Positions 6,272 to 13,318 of a stretch of DNA of 13,977 nucleotides are shown here, piece after piece. Location: contig DIWI01000049.1 in assembly GCA_002428415.1 (NCBI GenBank), forward strand, positions 1-13,977. The letters are read 5' to 3'. The notes below the pieces were generated by a model, which saw only the letters and a list, made by a program, of their open reading frames with translations, was not told the DNA's origin and did no database searches. Numbering within the stretch: position 1 is the first letter of the stretch; every line of letters begins with the position of its first letter. The position numbers were made by a program, and so were the translations under genes. The stretch comes from Clostridiaceae bacterium UBA6110. Its GTDB lineage: Bacteria; Bacillota; Clostridia; Clostridiales; Clostridiaceae.

Positions 6272-7410
6272 CTCTCTTCCTCCCCGATGGTCCTTAAAGC
6301 ATCTATCGCCACTTTAACTTCCTCCATGGTATTGAAATGGGAAAAGCTGAACCTTACCATTCCCTGTTTTTCTGTTCCGAATGTCCTGTGGACCAATGGT
6401 GCGCAGTGCGCTCCAGCACGCACGGCTATACCGAACCTTTCATTAAGGTCATCTGCCAGCTCTCCTGAATCGATATCCCTGATATTTAGGGAAACCATCG
6501 GAGTCCTTGAAGCATCACTGAAATCACCATACAGTAAAAGTCCTTCGATTCCCCTGATTCCATCAAGGAACGCTCCTGCAAGCTCTGACGCTTCCCTGTA
6601 TATCCTGTCCTGTCCATAGCCCTTTATATAGCAGCAAGCTGCAAGGAGCCCAGCCAGTCCATGCACATTAAGGGTGCCTGCTTCAAGCCGCTCAGGGAGA
6701 ACTCCAGGCATATCGATTGCAAAGCTGTCCATACCGGTTCCACCATATATCAATGGCTTAGGCACCACACCATCTGCAAGACAGAGAGCTCCTGTTCCCT
6801 GCGGTCCAAGAAGGCTCTTGTGCCCTGAAAGGCAGAGCGCTGATATTCCATGCTCTTCCATATCTATCGGAAGAAGACCCGCAGTCTGCGCAGCATCCAG
6901 AATGAATAGGAGGCCATATCGTCTGCAAAGATCACCGATTGCCTGTATGTCCATAACATTTCCAGTTACGTTTGACCCATGTGCAATGACAATCGCCTTA
7001 GTATCCAGCCTTATGGCCGATTCAAAGGCTTCAATTGCTACCCTTCCCTTACTGTCGCCAGGGAGAATATCAACTATACTTCCCTTAGTCTCCATATGGT
7101 ACAGAGGCCGAAGCACGCTGTTGTGCTCCATTGCTGTCGTTATGCACCTGTCTCCAGGCGAAAGGAGCCCCTGGATAGCAATGTTCAGGCTTTCTGTAGC
7201 ATTGGAAGTAAATATTATCCTTGAAGGATCCTTCACATTGAAAAGCTCTGAAACGGCCACCCTCGCCCTGTAAACCAGCCGGCTGGCCTCTAGTGATGCG
7301 CCATGCGCCCCTCTTCCGCTGCTCCCTGTGCCATTAAGTGCCTGGAATACAGCTTCTGCTACTTCTGGTGGCTTATGGTATGTAGTTGCAGCATTATCCA
7401 GATAAATCAT
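6268..7410 (-). CDS. Class V aminotransferase, cysteine desulfurase-like (EF2568 type)
   Basis: This 380-residue PLP enzyme of the NifS/SufS/Csd class removes sulfur from cysteine or selenium from selenocysteine as an enzyme-bound persulfide or selenopersulfide. The PLP lysine is K198 in SGHKSLLGPQGTGAL. H96 (AMEHNS) and D172/Q175 (LDAAQTAG) are the ring-stacking and pyridine-nitrogen contacts. The catalytic cysteine is C336 in RAGAHCAP, the short-loop SufS-like form. The start MIYLDNAATT is typical. The overall match is to the family found next to selD in genomes with selenium-dependent molybdenum hydroxylases (Enterococcus faecalis EF2568 is the model I recall), rather than housekeeping IscS. 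The neighbours YedF, SelD and DUF3343 favour a role in supplying selenium. The ribosome site is GAAGGT; a hairpin lies just upstream. Confidence 0.92.
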   Translation of the reverse strand: MIYLDNAATTYHKPPEVAEAVFQALNGTGSSGRGAHGASLEASRLVYRARVAVSELFNVKDPSRIIFTSNATESLNIAIQGLLSPGDRCITTAMEHNSVLRPLYHMETKGSIVDILPGDSKGRVAIEAFESAIRLDTKAIVIAHGSNVTGNVMDIQAIGDLCRRYGLLFILDAAQTAGLLPIDMEEHGISALCLSGHKSLLGPQGTGALCLADGVVPKPLIYGGTGMDSFAIDMPGVLPERLEAGTLNVHGLAGLLAACCYIKGYGQDRIYREASELAGAFLDGIRGIEGLLLYGDFSDASRTPMVSLNIRDIDSGELADDLNERFGIAVRAGAHCAPLVHRTFGTEKQGMVRFSFSHFNTMEEVKVAIDALRTIGEEER

Positions 7411-7433
7411 GAATTGTACCTTCTTTCCATCTC

Positions 7434-7460
7434 CTTCCTCATCAGATGTCCATGAGGAAG
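7434..7460 (-). promoter_or_regulatory. Intercistronic hairpin before the desulfurase-like gene
   Basis: In the 64-nt gap after yedF the minus strand has a perfect 9-bp inverted repeat, CTTCCTCAT and ATGAGGAAG, with a 9-nt loop. The second arm runs straight into a purine-rich stretch (GAGATGGAAAGAAGG) that ends at the ribosome site. It has no U-run and is unlikely to terminate. It could set the yedF/desulfurase expression ratio by RNA processing or by masking ribosome-binding purines. Confidence 0.5.
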
Positions 7461-7474
7461 CCCTTATTTGGTTA

Positions 7475-8092
7475 TTATGGCCTTACTATTTTTACCGCCT
7501 TCATCTGCTTCTCGGCTATTACATACATGTTAGTAACTGAACCTACTCCCAGCTTTTCAGTGATGCCGTAGAAGTTCAGGCAGGTCCCGCATGTAAGTAT
7601 CTCTACACCCTGGGATTCCAGAAGCTTCAAGTCCGGCAGCGAATCAGATCCATGTACTGATAGCTTCGCCCCGTTGTTGTAAAGCAGTATTGATTGCGGT
7701 AGGATGTCCTGCTCAGTGAGGGCATATATGAATCCCTTCATCAGTGTGCGTCCCAGTTTCTCGTCACCTTCACCCATTTTGTCAGATGATAGTACCACAA
7801 TGGTGTTTCCTTTGATGCTGTCAGGTATGCATTCCACAGCTTCTGTGACATCTGAAATAATCGGCTCTGATTCAGCTGCCGTCAGGGTCACAATAAATTC
7901 TGAGTCATCAACCTTTATGGATGATACGGGAACATTCTTCTGGCTGGCCATCTTGCTAAGGTTCTGAACAGCAACATAGTTGTCAACTGTTACCTCTAAA
8001 GTATCACCTGAGTTCATTTTGGTAAGCATCTTTTTAGTTTCTACCACGGGTATGGGGCAAGCCTTACCTCTGGCATCAAGTTCCTTTTTCAT
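7475..8092 (-). CDS. yedF: Selenium metabolism protein YedF (TusA-like plus DsrE-like)
   Basis: This 205-residue cytoplasmic protein has two domains. Residues 1 to about 75 form a TusA/SirA-like sulfur-carrier domain with the CPxP motif (C12 in KACPIPVVETK). Residues about 95-205 are a DsrE/F-like domain holding a cysteine pair, LTCGTCLNFYG (C168, C171). This fusion with this arrangement is the YedF family tied to selenium metabolism by its neighbourhood with selD. The likely role is to accept sulfur or selenium from the desulfurase-like enzyme and pass it on, perhaps to SelD as selenide, but this has not been shown biochemically to my knowledge. It follows selD by 11 nt with ribosome site GGGGCTGAAG and is clearly in the same operon. 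Confidence 0.93.
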   Translation of the reverse strand: MKKELDARGKACPIPVVETKKMLTKMNSGDTLEVTVDNYVAVQNLSKMASQKNVPVSSIKVDDSEFIVTLTAAESEPIISDVTEAVECIPDSIKGNTIVVLSSDKMGEGDEKLGRTLMKGFIYALTEQDILPQSILLYNNGAKLSVHGSDSLPDLKLLESQGVEILTCGTCLNFYGITEKLGVGSVTNMYVIAEKQMKAVKIVRP

Positions 8093-8103
8093 ATCTTCAG
8101 CCC

Positions 8104-9126
8104 CTATTTAACAATAATTCTTTTATCATCAGAGTGTGTGATTCTTCCAACTATTCCGCATGGCATTCCCAGTGACTCAATTTCGACTATCGCTCTATTG
8201 GCATCTTCACGGGGGAGGCTCACCAGAAGTCCTCCAGAGGTCTGGGGATCAAATAGTATCTCCTCCATGGCAAACGGTACATCCTTGAAAAGCACCCTGT
8301 CTCCTAGATGGTTTCGATTTTTCTGAGCTGCAGCAGTTATGAAGAACTCATTTGCGTAATGCACCGCTTCCCTTATATATGGTACCTCAAGGCTGTCTAT
8401 TTCAGCCCCATATTCATCTCCCACCATCTCCAGTAGGTGTCCCAGGAAACCGAATCCTGTTATGTCAGTGCAGGCATGTACATCGTATTTTTTGAAGACT
8501 TCAGCAGCATATCTGTTGAGCGTTGTCATTGACCTGACTGCCTGTTCCATGGCCTCAGATGAACTCTCCCCTATCCTGTCTGCTGTGCAGACTATTCCAA
8601 CTCCCAGAGGTTTTGTAAGTATCAGAAGGTCCCCTTCCTGGCAGGTGTTGTTCCTGTATATCCTGTCGGGATGTACAATTCCTGTAACGGACAATCCATA
8701 TTTGACATCGACATCATTTATCGAGTGTCCACCGGCAAGAGATCCCCCTGCCTCCATCACCTTTTCACTGCCACCCTGAAGTATCTTCCCCAGGATGTTC
8801 AGGTCCATGGTCTCAGGGAAGCAGACGATATTAAGTGCGGTCTTTACTTCACCACCCATGGCATAGACGTCTGAAAGAGCATTTGCGGCAGCTATCTGCC
8901 CGAATATATAAGGATCCTCCACCATAGGCGGAAAAAAGTCCAGTGTCTGTACAAAAGCAATATCATCAGTAAGCTTGTACACTGCAGCATCATCAGAACT
9001 GTCAAAGCCCACAATGAGATTGGGGTCAATTGGCCTTGGCAGCTTTCCGAGCACCGATTCAAGGATTCCTGCACCAAGCTTTGCGGTACACCCTCCACCC
9101 TTGCAGAATAATATATCTTCCTTCAT
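8104..9126 (-). CDS. selD: Selenide, water dikinase (selenophosphate synthase)
   Basis: This 340-residue enzyme makes selenophosphate, the activated selenium donor, from selenide and ATP, releasing AMP and phosphate. The N-terminal loop KGGGCTAKLG provides the catalytic cysteine C13 and lysine K16, which align with C17 and K20 of E. coli SelD. The cysteine form is used, so no selenocysteine is needed to make it. The metal- and ATP-binding aspartates D46 (DSSDDAAVY), D63 (TLDFFPP), D86 (SDVYAMGG) and the one in CTDITGFGFLGH are present, as are GGHS (132-135) and the C-terminal DPQTSGGLL. It is full length. Ribosome site AGAGGTAAC. It is the first gene of the operon that continues through yedF, the desulfurase-like gene, DUF3343 and DUF1801. 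Confidence 0.97.
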   Translation of the reverse strand: MKEDILFCKGGGCTAKLGAGILESVLGKLPRPIDPNLIVGFDSSDDAAVYKLTDDIAFVQTLDFFPPMVEDPYIFGQIAAANALSDVYAMGGEVKTALNIVCFPETMDLNILGKILQGGSEKVMEAGGSLAGGHSINDVDVKYGLSVTGIVHPDRIYRNNTCQEGDLLILTKPLGVGIVCTADRIGESSSEAMEQAVRSMTTLNRYAAEVFKKYDVHACTDITGFGFLGHLLEMVGDEYGAEIDSLEVPYIREAVHYANEFFITAAAQKNRNHLGDRVLFKDVPFAMEEILFDPQTSGGLLVSLPREDANRAIVEIESLGMPCGIVGRITHSDDKRIIVK

Positions 9127-9198
9127 AGTTACCTCTTTTCAGAATAAATCATAGTAAGAATGCAGATCCTGATAAACTTCGCAGGTCTGTCATCTCTT

Positions 9199-9204
9199 AT
9201 TATA
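9199..9204 (-). promoter_or_regulatory. selD operon promoter, -10 box
   Basis: The minus strand reads TATAAT, a perfect -10, 72 nt upstream of the selD ATG and preceded by TG without the usual spacer base. The hexamer 17 nt upstream (TTATAC) is a poor -35, while a TTGAAA lies too close at 11 nt. It is the only good -10 in the gap, so it probably drives the five-gene selenium operon. Confidence 0.45.
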
Positions 9205-9271
9205 CAGATATTCTTTTTCAAGTATAACTGAAGGATGAAAGAAATGACTTTCTCCTTATACCTGCATTCAA

Positions 9272-9291
9272 ATCCTTTTCTATCCTTTTCT
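9272..9291. repeat. Perfect 2 x 10-bp tandem duplication
   Basis: ATCCTTTTCT occurs twice back to back with no mismatch, 68-87 bp upstream of the selD -10 box. It is low-complexity pyrimidine DNA, so replication slippage is the simplest explanation; an activator site is possible from its position. Confidence 0.7.
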
Positions 9292-9355
9292 CCAGATTCT
9301 CTTACCCATTACTATTTGACGAGATGCCATGATCACTGATTCTTGTGACAAGAGA

Positions 9356-9391
9356 AATCGCCGAGCCATTCTTACGAATGAATCGGCGATT
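9356..9391 (-). terminator. Terminator of the CoA-transferase/acd/etf operon
   Basis: AATCGCCGA (9356-9364) pairs perfectly with TCGGCGATT (9383-9391). Inside is a 2x2 internal loop and a second 5-bp stem (CATTC/GAATG) with a 4-nt loop. In the minus-strand RNA the structure begins 62 nt after the YczE-like stop (9454) and is followed by a U-rich stretch (TCTCTTGTC). GC-rich stem plus U-rich tail fits intrinsic termination. Confidence 0.7.
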
Positions 9392-9453
9392 CTTAATGAA
9401 ACCATTTTATCTGGATACAGGAAATCTGTTCTATTCAGGTTAGCTCTTGCACT

Positions 9454-10092
9454 TTATCCTGCTATCCTGAGATTTTTTTTAGCCAATATGGAATTGAATA
9501 CTCCAACAAGTTTTCCGATGAGCACAGCAGACAGAAGAGTTCCTTCCCTTACACCCGCTATGCGTCCAAGAAACAAGAGTGAAATGATTACTGAAACTAT
9601 TACGACAGTCGTGTCGAACATCATCTTAACCTTGTGGAATGATATTCCTGTCAGGTCGGTGATAGCCAGCATTACACCTTCAGCAGGCATCGGCATCAAA
9701 TCGGCCCCAAGATACAAAGTGACTCCTACCGCTACCAGGACGATACTGATTGCCAGATATACAAGCTGCAAAGGGTAGTTGCTAGCTGATGGAAATGACA
9801 GTATCGAGTTGCTGAAGCTCACGAAATACCCGAAGACAGTAGAAAATACTATCTGAAGAAGGTAAGCCGGTTTGAAGCTCTTTCTGAGCACCACCTGAAG
9901 AAGAACATAGAGGATGAACACCCCTGTGATTACCTTACCCTGATTAATACCAAGCACAAGGCTCAGGACATATCCTATCGAATTCACAGGTGAAATGCCA
10001 AGATTCGATTTTATCGAAAATGTCACCCCTACTGCTAGAAAGAATAATCCAAGGCAGTATTTTGGAATTTTAACTGCCAGCTTCATGAGCAT
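9454..10092 (-). CDS. YczE/YitT-like membrane protein (DUF6198 type)
   Basis: This 212-residue integral membrane protein has about five or six hydrophobic helices (roughly 11-30, 37-70, 76-97, 107-129, 159-178 and 185-202). Conserved family loops are visible: LGISPVNSIGYVLS (31-44), LGADLMPMPAEG (128-139), the block ISFHKVKMMFD (150-160) and GVREGTLLSAVLIGKLVG (180-197). They match the Firmicutes YczE/YyaS/YitT group, whose members are uncharacterised and suspected transporters. The start overlaps the end of etfA by 10 nt. A second ATG (10084-10086) would give a 4-nt ATGA overlap and may be the true start. There is no clear ribosome site, so translation is probably coupled to etfA. Operon membership suggests transport of a substrate or product of the acyl-CoA reductase pathway, which is inference. 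Confidence 0.85.
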   Translation of the reverse strand: MLMKLAVKIPKYCLGLFFLAVGVTFSIKSNLGISPVNSIGYVLSLVLGINQGKVITGVFILYVLLQVVLRKSFKPAYLLQIVFSTVFGYFVSFSNSILSFPSASNYPLQLVYLAISIVLVAVGVTLYLGADLMPMPAEGVMLAITDLTGISFHKVKMMFDTTVVIVSVIISLLFLGRIAGVREGTLLSAVLIGKLVGVFNSILAKKNLRIAG

Positions 10093-11276
10093 TGCTTGTC
10101 GAGCTCGTCTATGATTGACGGGATAACCTTGAACAGGTCTCCGACTATACCATAATCTGCAACTTCAAATATCGGAGCATTTTCTGCTGAGTTTATCGCG
10201 ACTATCTGCTCTGAATTCTGCATTCCTGCTATGTGCTGTATCGCGCCTGAAATTCCGCAGGCTATGTATATCTTAGGCTTTACTGTAGTTCCGGTCTGTC
10301 CAACCTGATATGCATGATCCATCCAGCCGGCGTCAACTGCTGCTCTTGATGCTGCTACGACTCCGCCCAGCCTGCCTGCAAGCTGTCTCAGAAGCTCGAA
10401 GCCTTCCGGACCCTTCATTCCCTTGCCTCCGGATACGATAATCTCAGCATCGGTAAGGGATACCATCTCCTTAAGATGTTTAACCACCTCGACTACCTTT
10501 GTCCTTATGTCTCCTTCAGAGAATGAAACTGATAACTTTACAGTCTCTCCCTTTCTTCCGGGAACTTTCGCAGCCTTGTCCATTACTCCAGGTCTTACTG
10601 TCGACATCTGAGGGCGATGATTCGGACAGACGATGGTCGCCATGAGATTTCCACCAAAGGCCGGACGGGTCTGCTTTATCTTCTTGTCGTCAGGGTCAAT
10701 TTCAAGCTTCGTGCAGTCTGCAGTAAGTCCTGTGTTGGCTTTGACTGCAAGACATGGTCCCAGGTCTCTGCCGATATGTGTTGCACCAAGCAGAACTATT
10801 TCCGGCTTGTATTTTCCTATAGCCTCAAATATTACTTTGGTGTATCCATCTGTCGTATACTTATCAAGCTCTGGTGAATCAGCGACATACACCTTGTCTG
10901 CACCGTACTCGAAAAGCTCGTCAGCGAGGCTTCCTATGTCTGATCCACAGACAACTGCCGACAGCTCGCATCCGATTTCTGCAGCAAGCTTCTTGCCTTC
11001 GCCCATAAGCTCGATTACAACTGGCATTATCTTCTTGTTCCTCTGTTCCGCAAAGACCCATATTCCACTGTACTCGGTAATATCTATTGTCTCTTTCTTT
11101 TCTTCTTCTATCTTCTCTATTGCCTTGAACGGGCATTTGTCAACGCATACGCCGCAGCTAGTGCACGCCACGCCTATGACAGCCAGCTTGCCTGACATTG
11201 TTATCGCACCAAAAGGACAGCTCTTTACGCATATGGTGCAGCCCTTGCATTTCTCGTTAATTATATTTACAGACAT
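10083..11276 (-). CDS. etfA: Electron transfer flavoprotein alpha subunit with N-terminal ferredoxin domain
   Basis: This 397-residue protein carries about 65 residues more than a standard EtfA at its N-terminus. The extension is a bacterial two-cluster ferredoxin domain, with C10-C13-C16-C20P and C38-C41-C44-C48P as ligands for two [4Fe-4S] clusters. The ETF alpha body follows, with the FAD domain showing SR (R311), VGQTG (325-329), GISGAIQH (341-348) and INSAENAPIF (361-370). In that last signature the usual aspartate is alanine (A364). Extended EtfA of this kind is known from CarE, part of the bifurcating caffeyl-CoA reductase of Acetobacterium woodii. It pairs with EtfB to pass electrons between NADH, ferredoxin and the acyl-CoA dehydrogenase. 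It follows etfB by 20 nt; ribosome site AAAGGA is slightly distant. Confidence 0.95.
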   Translation of the reverse strand: MSVNIINEKCKGCTICVKSCPFGAITMSGKLAVIGVACTSCGVCVDKCPFKAIEKIEEEKKETIDITEYSGIWVFAEQRNKKIMPVVIELMGEGKKLAAEIGCELSAVVCGSDIGSLADELFEYGADKVYVADSPELDKYTTDGYTKVIFEAIGKYKPEIVLLGATHIGRDLGPCLAVKANTGLTADCTKLEIDPDDKKIKQTRPAFGGNLMATIVCPNHRPQMSTVRPGVMDKAAKVPGRKGETVKLSVSFSEGDIRTKVVEVVKHLKEMVSLTDAEIIVSGGKGMKGPEGFELLRQLAGRLGGVVAASRAAVDAGWMDHAYQVGQTGTTVKPKIYIACGISGAIQHIAGMQNSEQIVAINSAENAPIFEVADYGIVGDLFKVIPSIIDELDKQCS

Positions 11277-11296
11277 GTTATCTCAGTCCTTTCAAT

Positions 11297-12085
11297 TTAG
11301 ATGTAATGTTTCTGCTTCAGTTTGGTTACCAGAGTACCTGCCATTACCTGTACGGATCCGTCGAGCATCTCGCCCTTTCCTTTTGGAGGAGGTGTGAATG
11401 AACGGAATACCTGTGTAGGTGATGCGGTAAGTCCGCAGCAGGATGGGTCAAGCTCAACATCCTTATGGCCCCATACCTCGATTTTCTTCTCATAAGCATT
11501 CATGACTCCGGCAACCGACATGTATCTCGGAACATTGAGCTCCTTGACTGCAGTCAGCACGCATGGTGTCTGAACCTCAATCACCTCATAGCCGTCCTCC
11601 ATCTGCCTGTGTACAATTGCCTTGTCTTTTTCAAGGCTAACTATTTTCTCGACATAAGTAACAACAGGAAGGTTAAGCCTTTGTGCAAGCTGAGGACCAA
11701 CCTGGGCTGTATCTCCATCTATCGCCTGCCTTCCGGCGAATATGATGTCCACATCCTTGACCCTTCTGACACCAGCTGCAAGAGTTGTAGAGGTCGCACA
11801 GGTATCAGCTCCGCCGAATGCCCTGTCGCTAAGGAGATAAGCTTCATCAGCACCCATTGCGAGGCATTCCCTGAGCATATATGTCGCCTGTGGAGGTCCC
11901 ATGGTAAGGACGGCAACAGTCGTATCAGCCATCGTATCCTTCAGGGCCAGCGCTGCCTCAAGCGCATTCGCATCGTCCGGATTAAGGATGCTTGGGACTC
12001 CGTCCCTTATCAGAGTGCCCTTGACCGGGTCTATCTTAACTTCATTTGTATCTGGAACCTGTTTTACGCAAACTAGAATCTTCAT
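11297..12085 (-). CDS. etfB: Electron transfer flavoprotein beta subunit
   Basis: This 262-residue EtfB forms the heterodimer with EtfA. Start MKILVCVKQVPDTNEVKIDP is typical. Next come the NPDDANALEAALALKD helix (35-50), VAVLTMGPPQA (57-67), AMGADEAYLLSDRAFGGADT (76-95) and the nucleotide-binding AGRQAIDGDTAQVGP (117-131), with the family's VQTPCVLTAVKELNVPRY near 170-190. In bifurcating ETFs this subunit binds a second FAD in place of AMP and takes the hydride from NADH. I judge that likely from the operon partner set, not from a diagnostic residue. Ribosome site GGGAGGT. It is 16 nt downstream of the acyl-CoA dehydrogenase gene. Confidence 0.96.
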   Translation of the reverse strand: MKILVCVKQVPDTNEVKIDPVKGTLIRDGVPSILNPDDANALEAALALKDTMADTTVAVLTMGPPQATYMLRECLAMGADEAYLLSDRAFGGADTCATSTTLAAGVRRVKDVDIIFAGRQAIDGDTAQVGPQLAQRLNLPVVTYVEKIVSLEKDKAIVHRQMEDGYEVIEVQTPCVLTAVKELNVPRYMSVAGVMNAYEKKIEVWGHKDVELDPSCCGLTASPTQVFRSFTPPPKGKGEMLDGSVQVMAGTLVTKLKQKHYI

Positions 12086-12101
12086 TGAAAATTACCTCCC
12101 G

Positions 12102-13241
12102 TTACTTCTTCAGCAGGGTGCCAGCTATTACCATCTGCTGTACCTGCGAAGTGCCTTCATAAATTGTGAATATCCTTGCATCCCTGTAGAATCTCTCTAC
12201 CTTGTACTCCTTGATGAAGCCGTATCCTCCGTGGATCTGTACAGCCTTGGCGCAAATCTCGTTGCAGACCTCAGATGCGTAGTACTTGGCCATGGAAGCG
12301 CTCTGTCCGGATGGCTGTCTTGTATCCATGAGGTATGCTGTCTTGTATACAAGCTGCTTTGCTGCTTCGAGCTTTGTCGCCATGTCAGCGATCATGAAGC
12401 TTATGGACTGGAAATCAGCTATCCTTCTACCGAACTGCTTTCTCTCCTTGGCATACTTTATAGCCTCATCGAGAGCACCCTGAGCTACTCCGATAGATTG
12501 TGCCGCTACTCCCATTCTTCCTGTATCAAGAGTCTTCATGGCATTTGTGAACCCCTTGCCCTCGTCGCCGAGAAGATCGCTCTTATGTACCCTTACGTTC
12601 TCAAGTATTATGTCGCTTGTGGCGCAGCCTATGAGGCCCATCTTATGTTCTGCTTTACCGCAGGAGACGCCTTCAAGTTTCATATCGACTATGAAAGCTG
12701 ATATTCCTTTTGTGCCCTTAGTAAGGTCTGTCTTCGCATAAATTATGGCGTAATCAGCCAGCGGCGCCATTGTGATGAAGGTCTTCCTGCCGTTAAGTAC
12801 ATAGTAGTCGCCATCCTTCACAGCAGTACTTGTCATTCCGCCTGCATCAGATCCGGCACCTGGCTCGGTCAATCCAAAGGCCAGTATCTTTTCCCCTGTC
12901 ACAACAGGTCTTAGATATTTCTCCTTCTGCTCGTCAGTTCCCGCAAGAAGCAGCGGACCACCTGATAAAGAGTTCGGTGATGAGACGTAAAGGCTGGCAA
13001 CAGCGCTGACCTTTGCTATCTCCTCCATGACTATGGCGTAGGACCTGGCGTCTGCACCCTGTCCTCCGACTTCCTTCGGGATCTTTATTCCGAAAAATCC
13101 CGCCTTGGCCATCTTGTCCAGGATCACCTCAGGAAAAACTCCTGATTCCTCTACCTTGTCAAGTACATCGTTTGTAAGCTCCTTCTCTGCGAAATCCTTC
13201 GCAAGCTTTCTTATGAGCTCATGCTGTTCAGTAAAAAACAT
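12102..13241 (-). CDS. Acyl-CoA dehydrogenase (short-chain or aryl enoyl-CoA reductase type)
   Basis: This 379-residue FAD enzyme has the three-domain acyl-CoA dehydrogenase fold. Both family signatures are intact: FGLTEPGAGSDAGGMTSTA (122-140) and QIHGGYGFIKEYKVERFYRDARI (335-357). The catalytic base is E362 in YEGTSQVQQMVI, in the position used by butyryl-CoA dehydrogenase. FGRRIADFQ (FAD contact) is also present. In fermenting anaerobes with adjacent etfBA, such enzymes run in the reducing direction on crotonyl-, acryloyl-, caffeyl- or other enoyl-CoAs and form a complex with EtfAB. The linked CoA-transferase and ferredoxin-extended EtfA point to a CarC- or AcdA-like reductase rather than the central butyrate pathway, since crt, hbd and thl are absent from the window. 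The substrate is open. Strong ribosome site AGGAGG. Confidence 0.93.
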   Translation of the reverse strand: MFFTEQHELIRKLAKDFAEKELTNDVLDKVEESGVFPEVILDKMAKAGFFGIKIPKEVGGQGADARSYAIVMEEIAKVSAVASLYVSSPNSLSGGPLLLAGTDEQKEKYLRPVVTGEKILAFGLTEPGAGSDAGGMTSTAVKDGDYYVLNGRKTFITMAPLADYAIIYAKTDLTKGTKGISAFIVDMKLEGVSCGKAEHKMGLIGCATSDIILENVRVHKSDLLGDEGKGFTNAMKTLDTGRMGVAAQSIGVAQGALDEAIKYAKERKQFGRRIADFQSISFMIADMATKLEAAKQLVYKTAYLMDTRQPSGQSASMAKYYASEVCNEICAKAVQIHGGYGFIKEYKVERFYRDARIFTIYEGTSQVQQMVIAGTLLKK

Positions 13242-13318
13242 TTCATTTCCTCCTCAATCTCTTTTCAATATGTATTGTTCTGTTATCTTGTTTCTTTATG
13301 GTCTGTACATTAGTGCTT

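Larger units (their letters stand above)
9127..9453. other. Long intergenic region between selD and the YczE-like gene
   Basis: These 327 bases hold no gene I can support. From the selD side: a roughly 70-nt leader, the selD -10 box, a pyrimidine-rich stretch with a perfect 10-bp tandem duplication (9272-9291), a small perfect palindrome (TCTTGT-G-ACAAGA, 9341-9353), and the hairpin that ends the upstream operon. No ORF over about ten codons has a ribosome site. I see no riboswitch or tRNA fold. Confidence 0.6.

Noticed and set aside
6674..7273. 199-codon plus-strand open frame opposite the desulfurase-like gene
   Set aside because: It is a mirror of a gene with intact catalytic residues; the composition is that of a complementary-strand shadow.
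7434..7460. Possible selenocysteine insertion element: a short ATG-GAC-ATC-TGA reading at the intercistronic hairpin
   Set aside because: The TGA lies within the hairpin rather than just before it, is followed by another TGA in frame, and the tiny frame is not in register with the downstream gene. No selenoprotein family matches.
8104..9126. SelD as a selenoprotein with in-frame TGA at the active site
   Set aside because: The catalytic position is an ordinary cysteine (C13) and the frame is continuous, so no recoding is needed.
9302..9330. Nine-codon minus-strand ORF (MGKRIWRKG) as a leader peptide of selD
   Set aside because: It has no ribosome site, lies upstream of the only good selD -10 box and has no adjacent attenuator hairpin toward selD.
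9127..9453. Riboswitch or small RNA upstream of selD
   Set aside because: The leader between the -10 box and selD is only about 65 nt and shows no multi-stem fold; the one strong hairpin in the gap serves as the 3' end of the upstream operon.
10633..11397. 254-codon plus-strand open frame opposite etfA/etfB
   Set aside because: It lies antisense to well-supported EtfA and EtfB codons, has serine/proline-rich low-complexity composition typical of shadow frames and has no ribosome site.
11901..12701. 266-codon plus-strand open frame opposite etfB and the acyl-CoA dehydrogenase gene
   Set aside because: It is antisense to two conserved enzymes, contains no recognisable domain and begins inside etfB without a ribosome site.
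13242..13318. Separate promoter for the acyl-CoA dehydrogenase gene
   Set aside because: The 77-nt gap contains no paired -35/-10 of useful quality, so read-through from the CoA-transferase gene is simpler.
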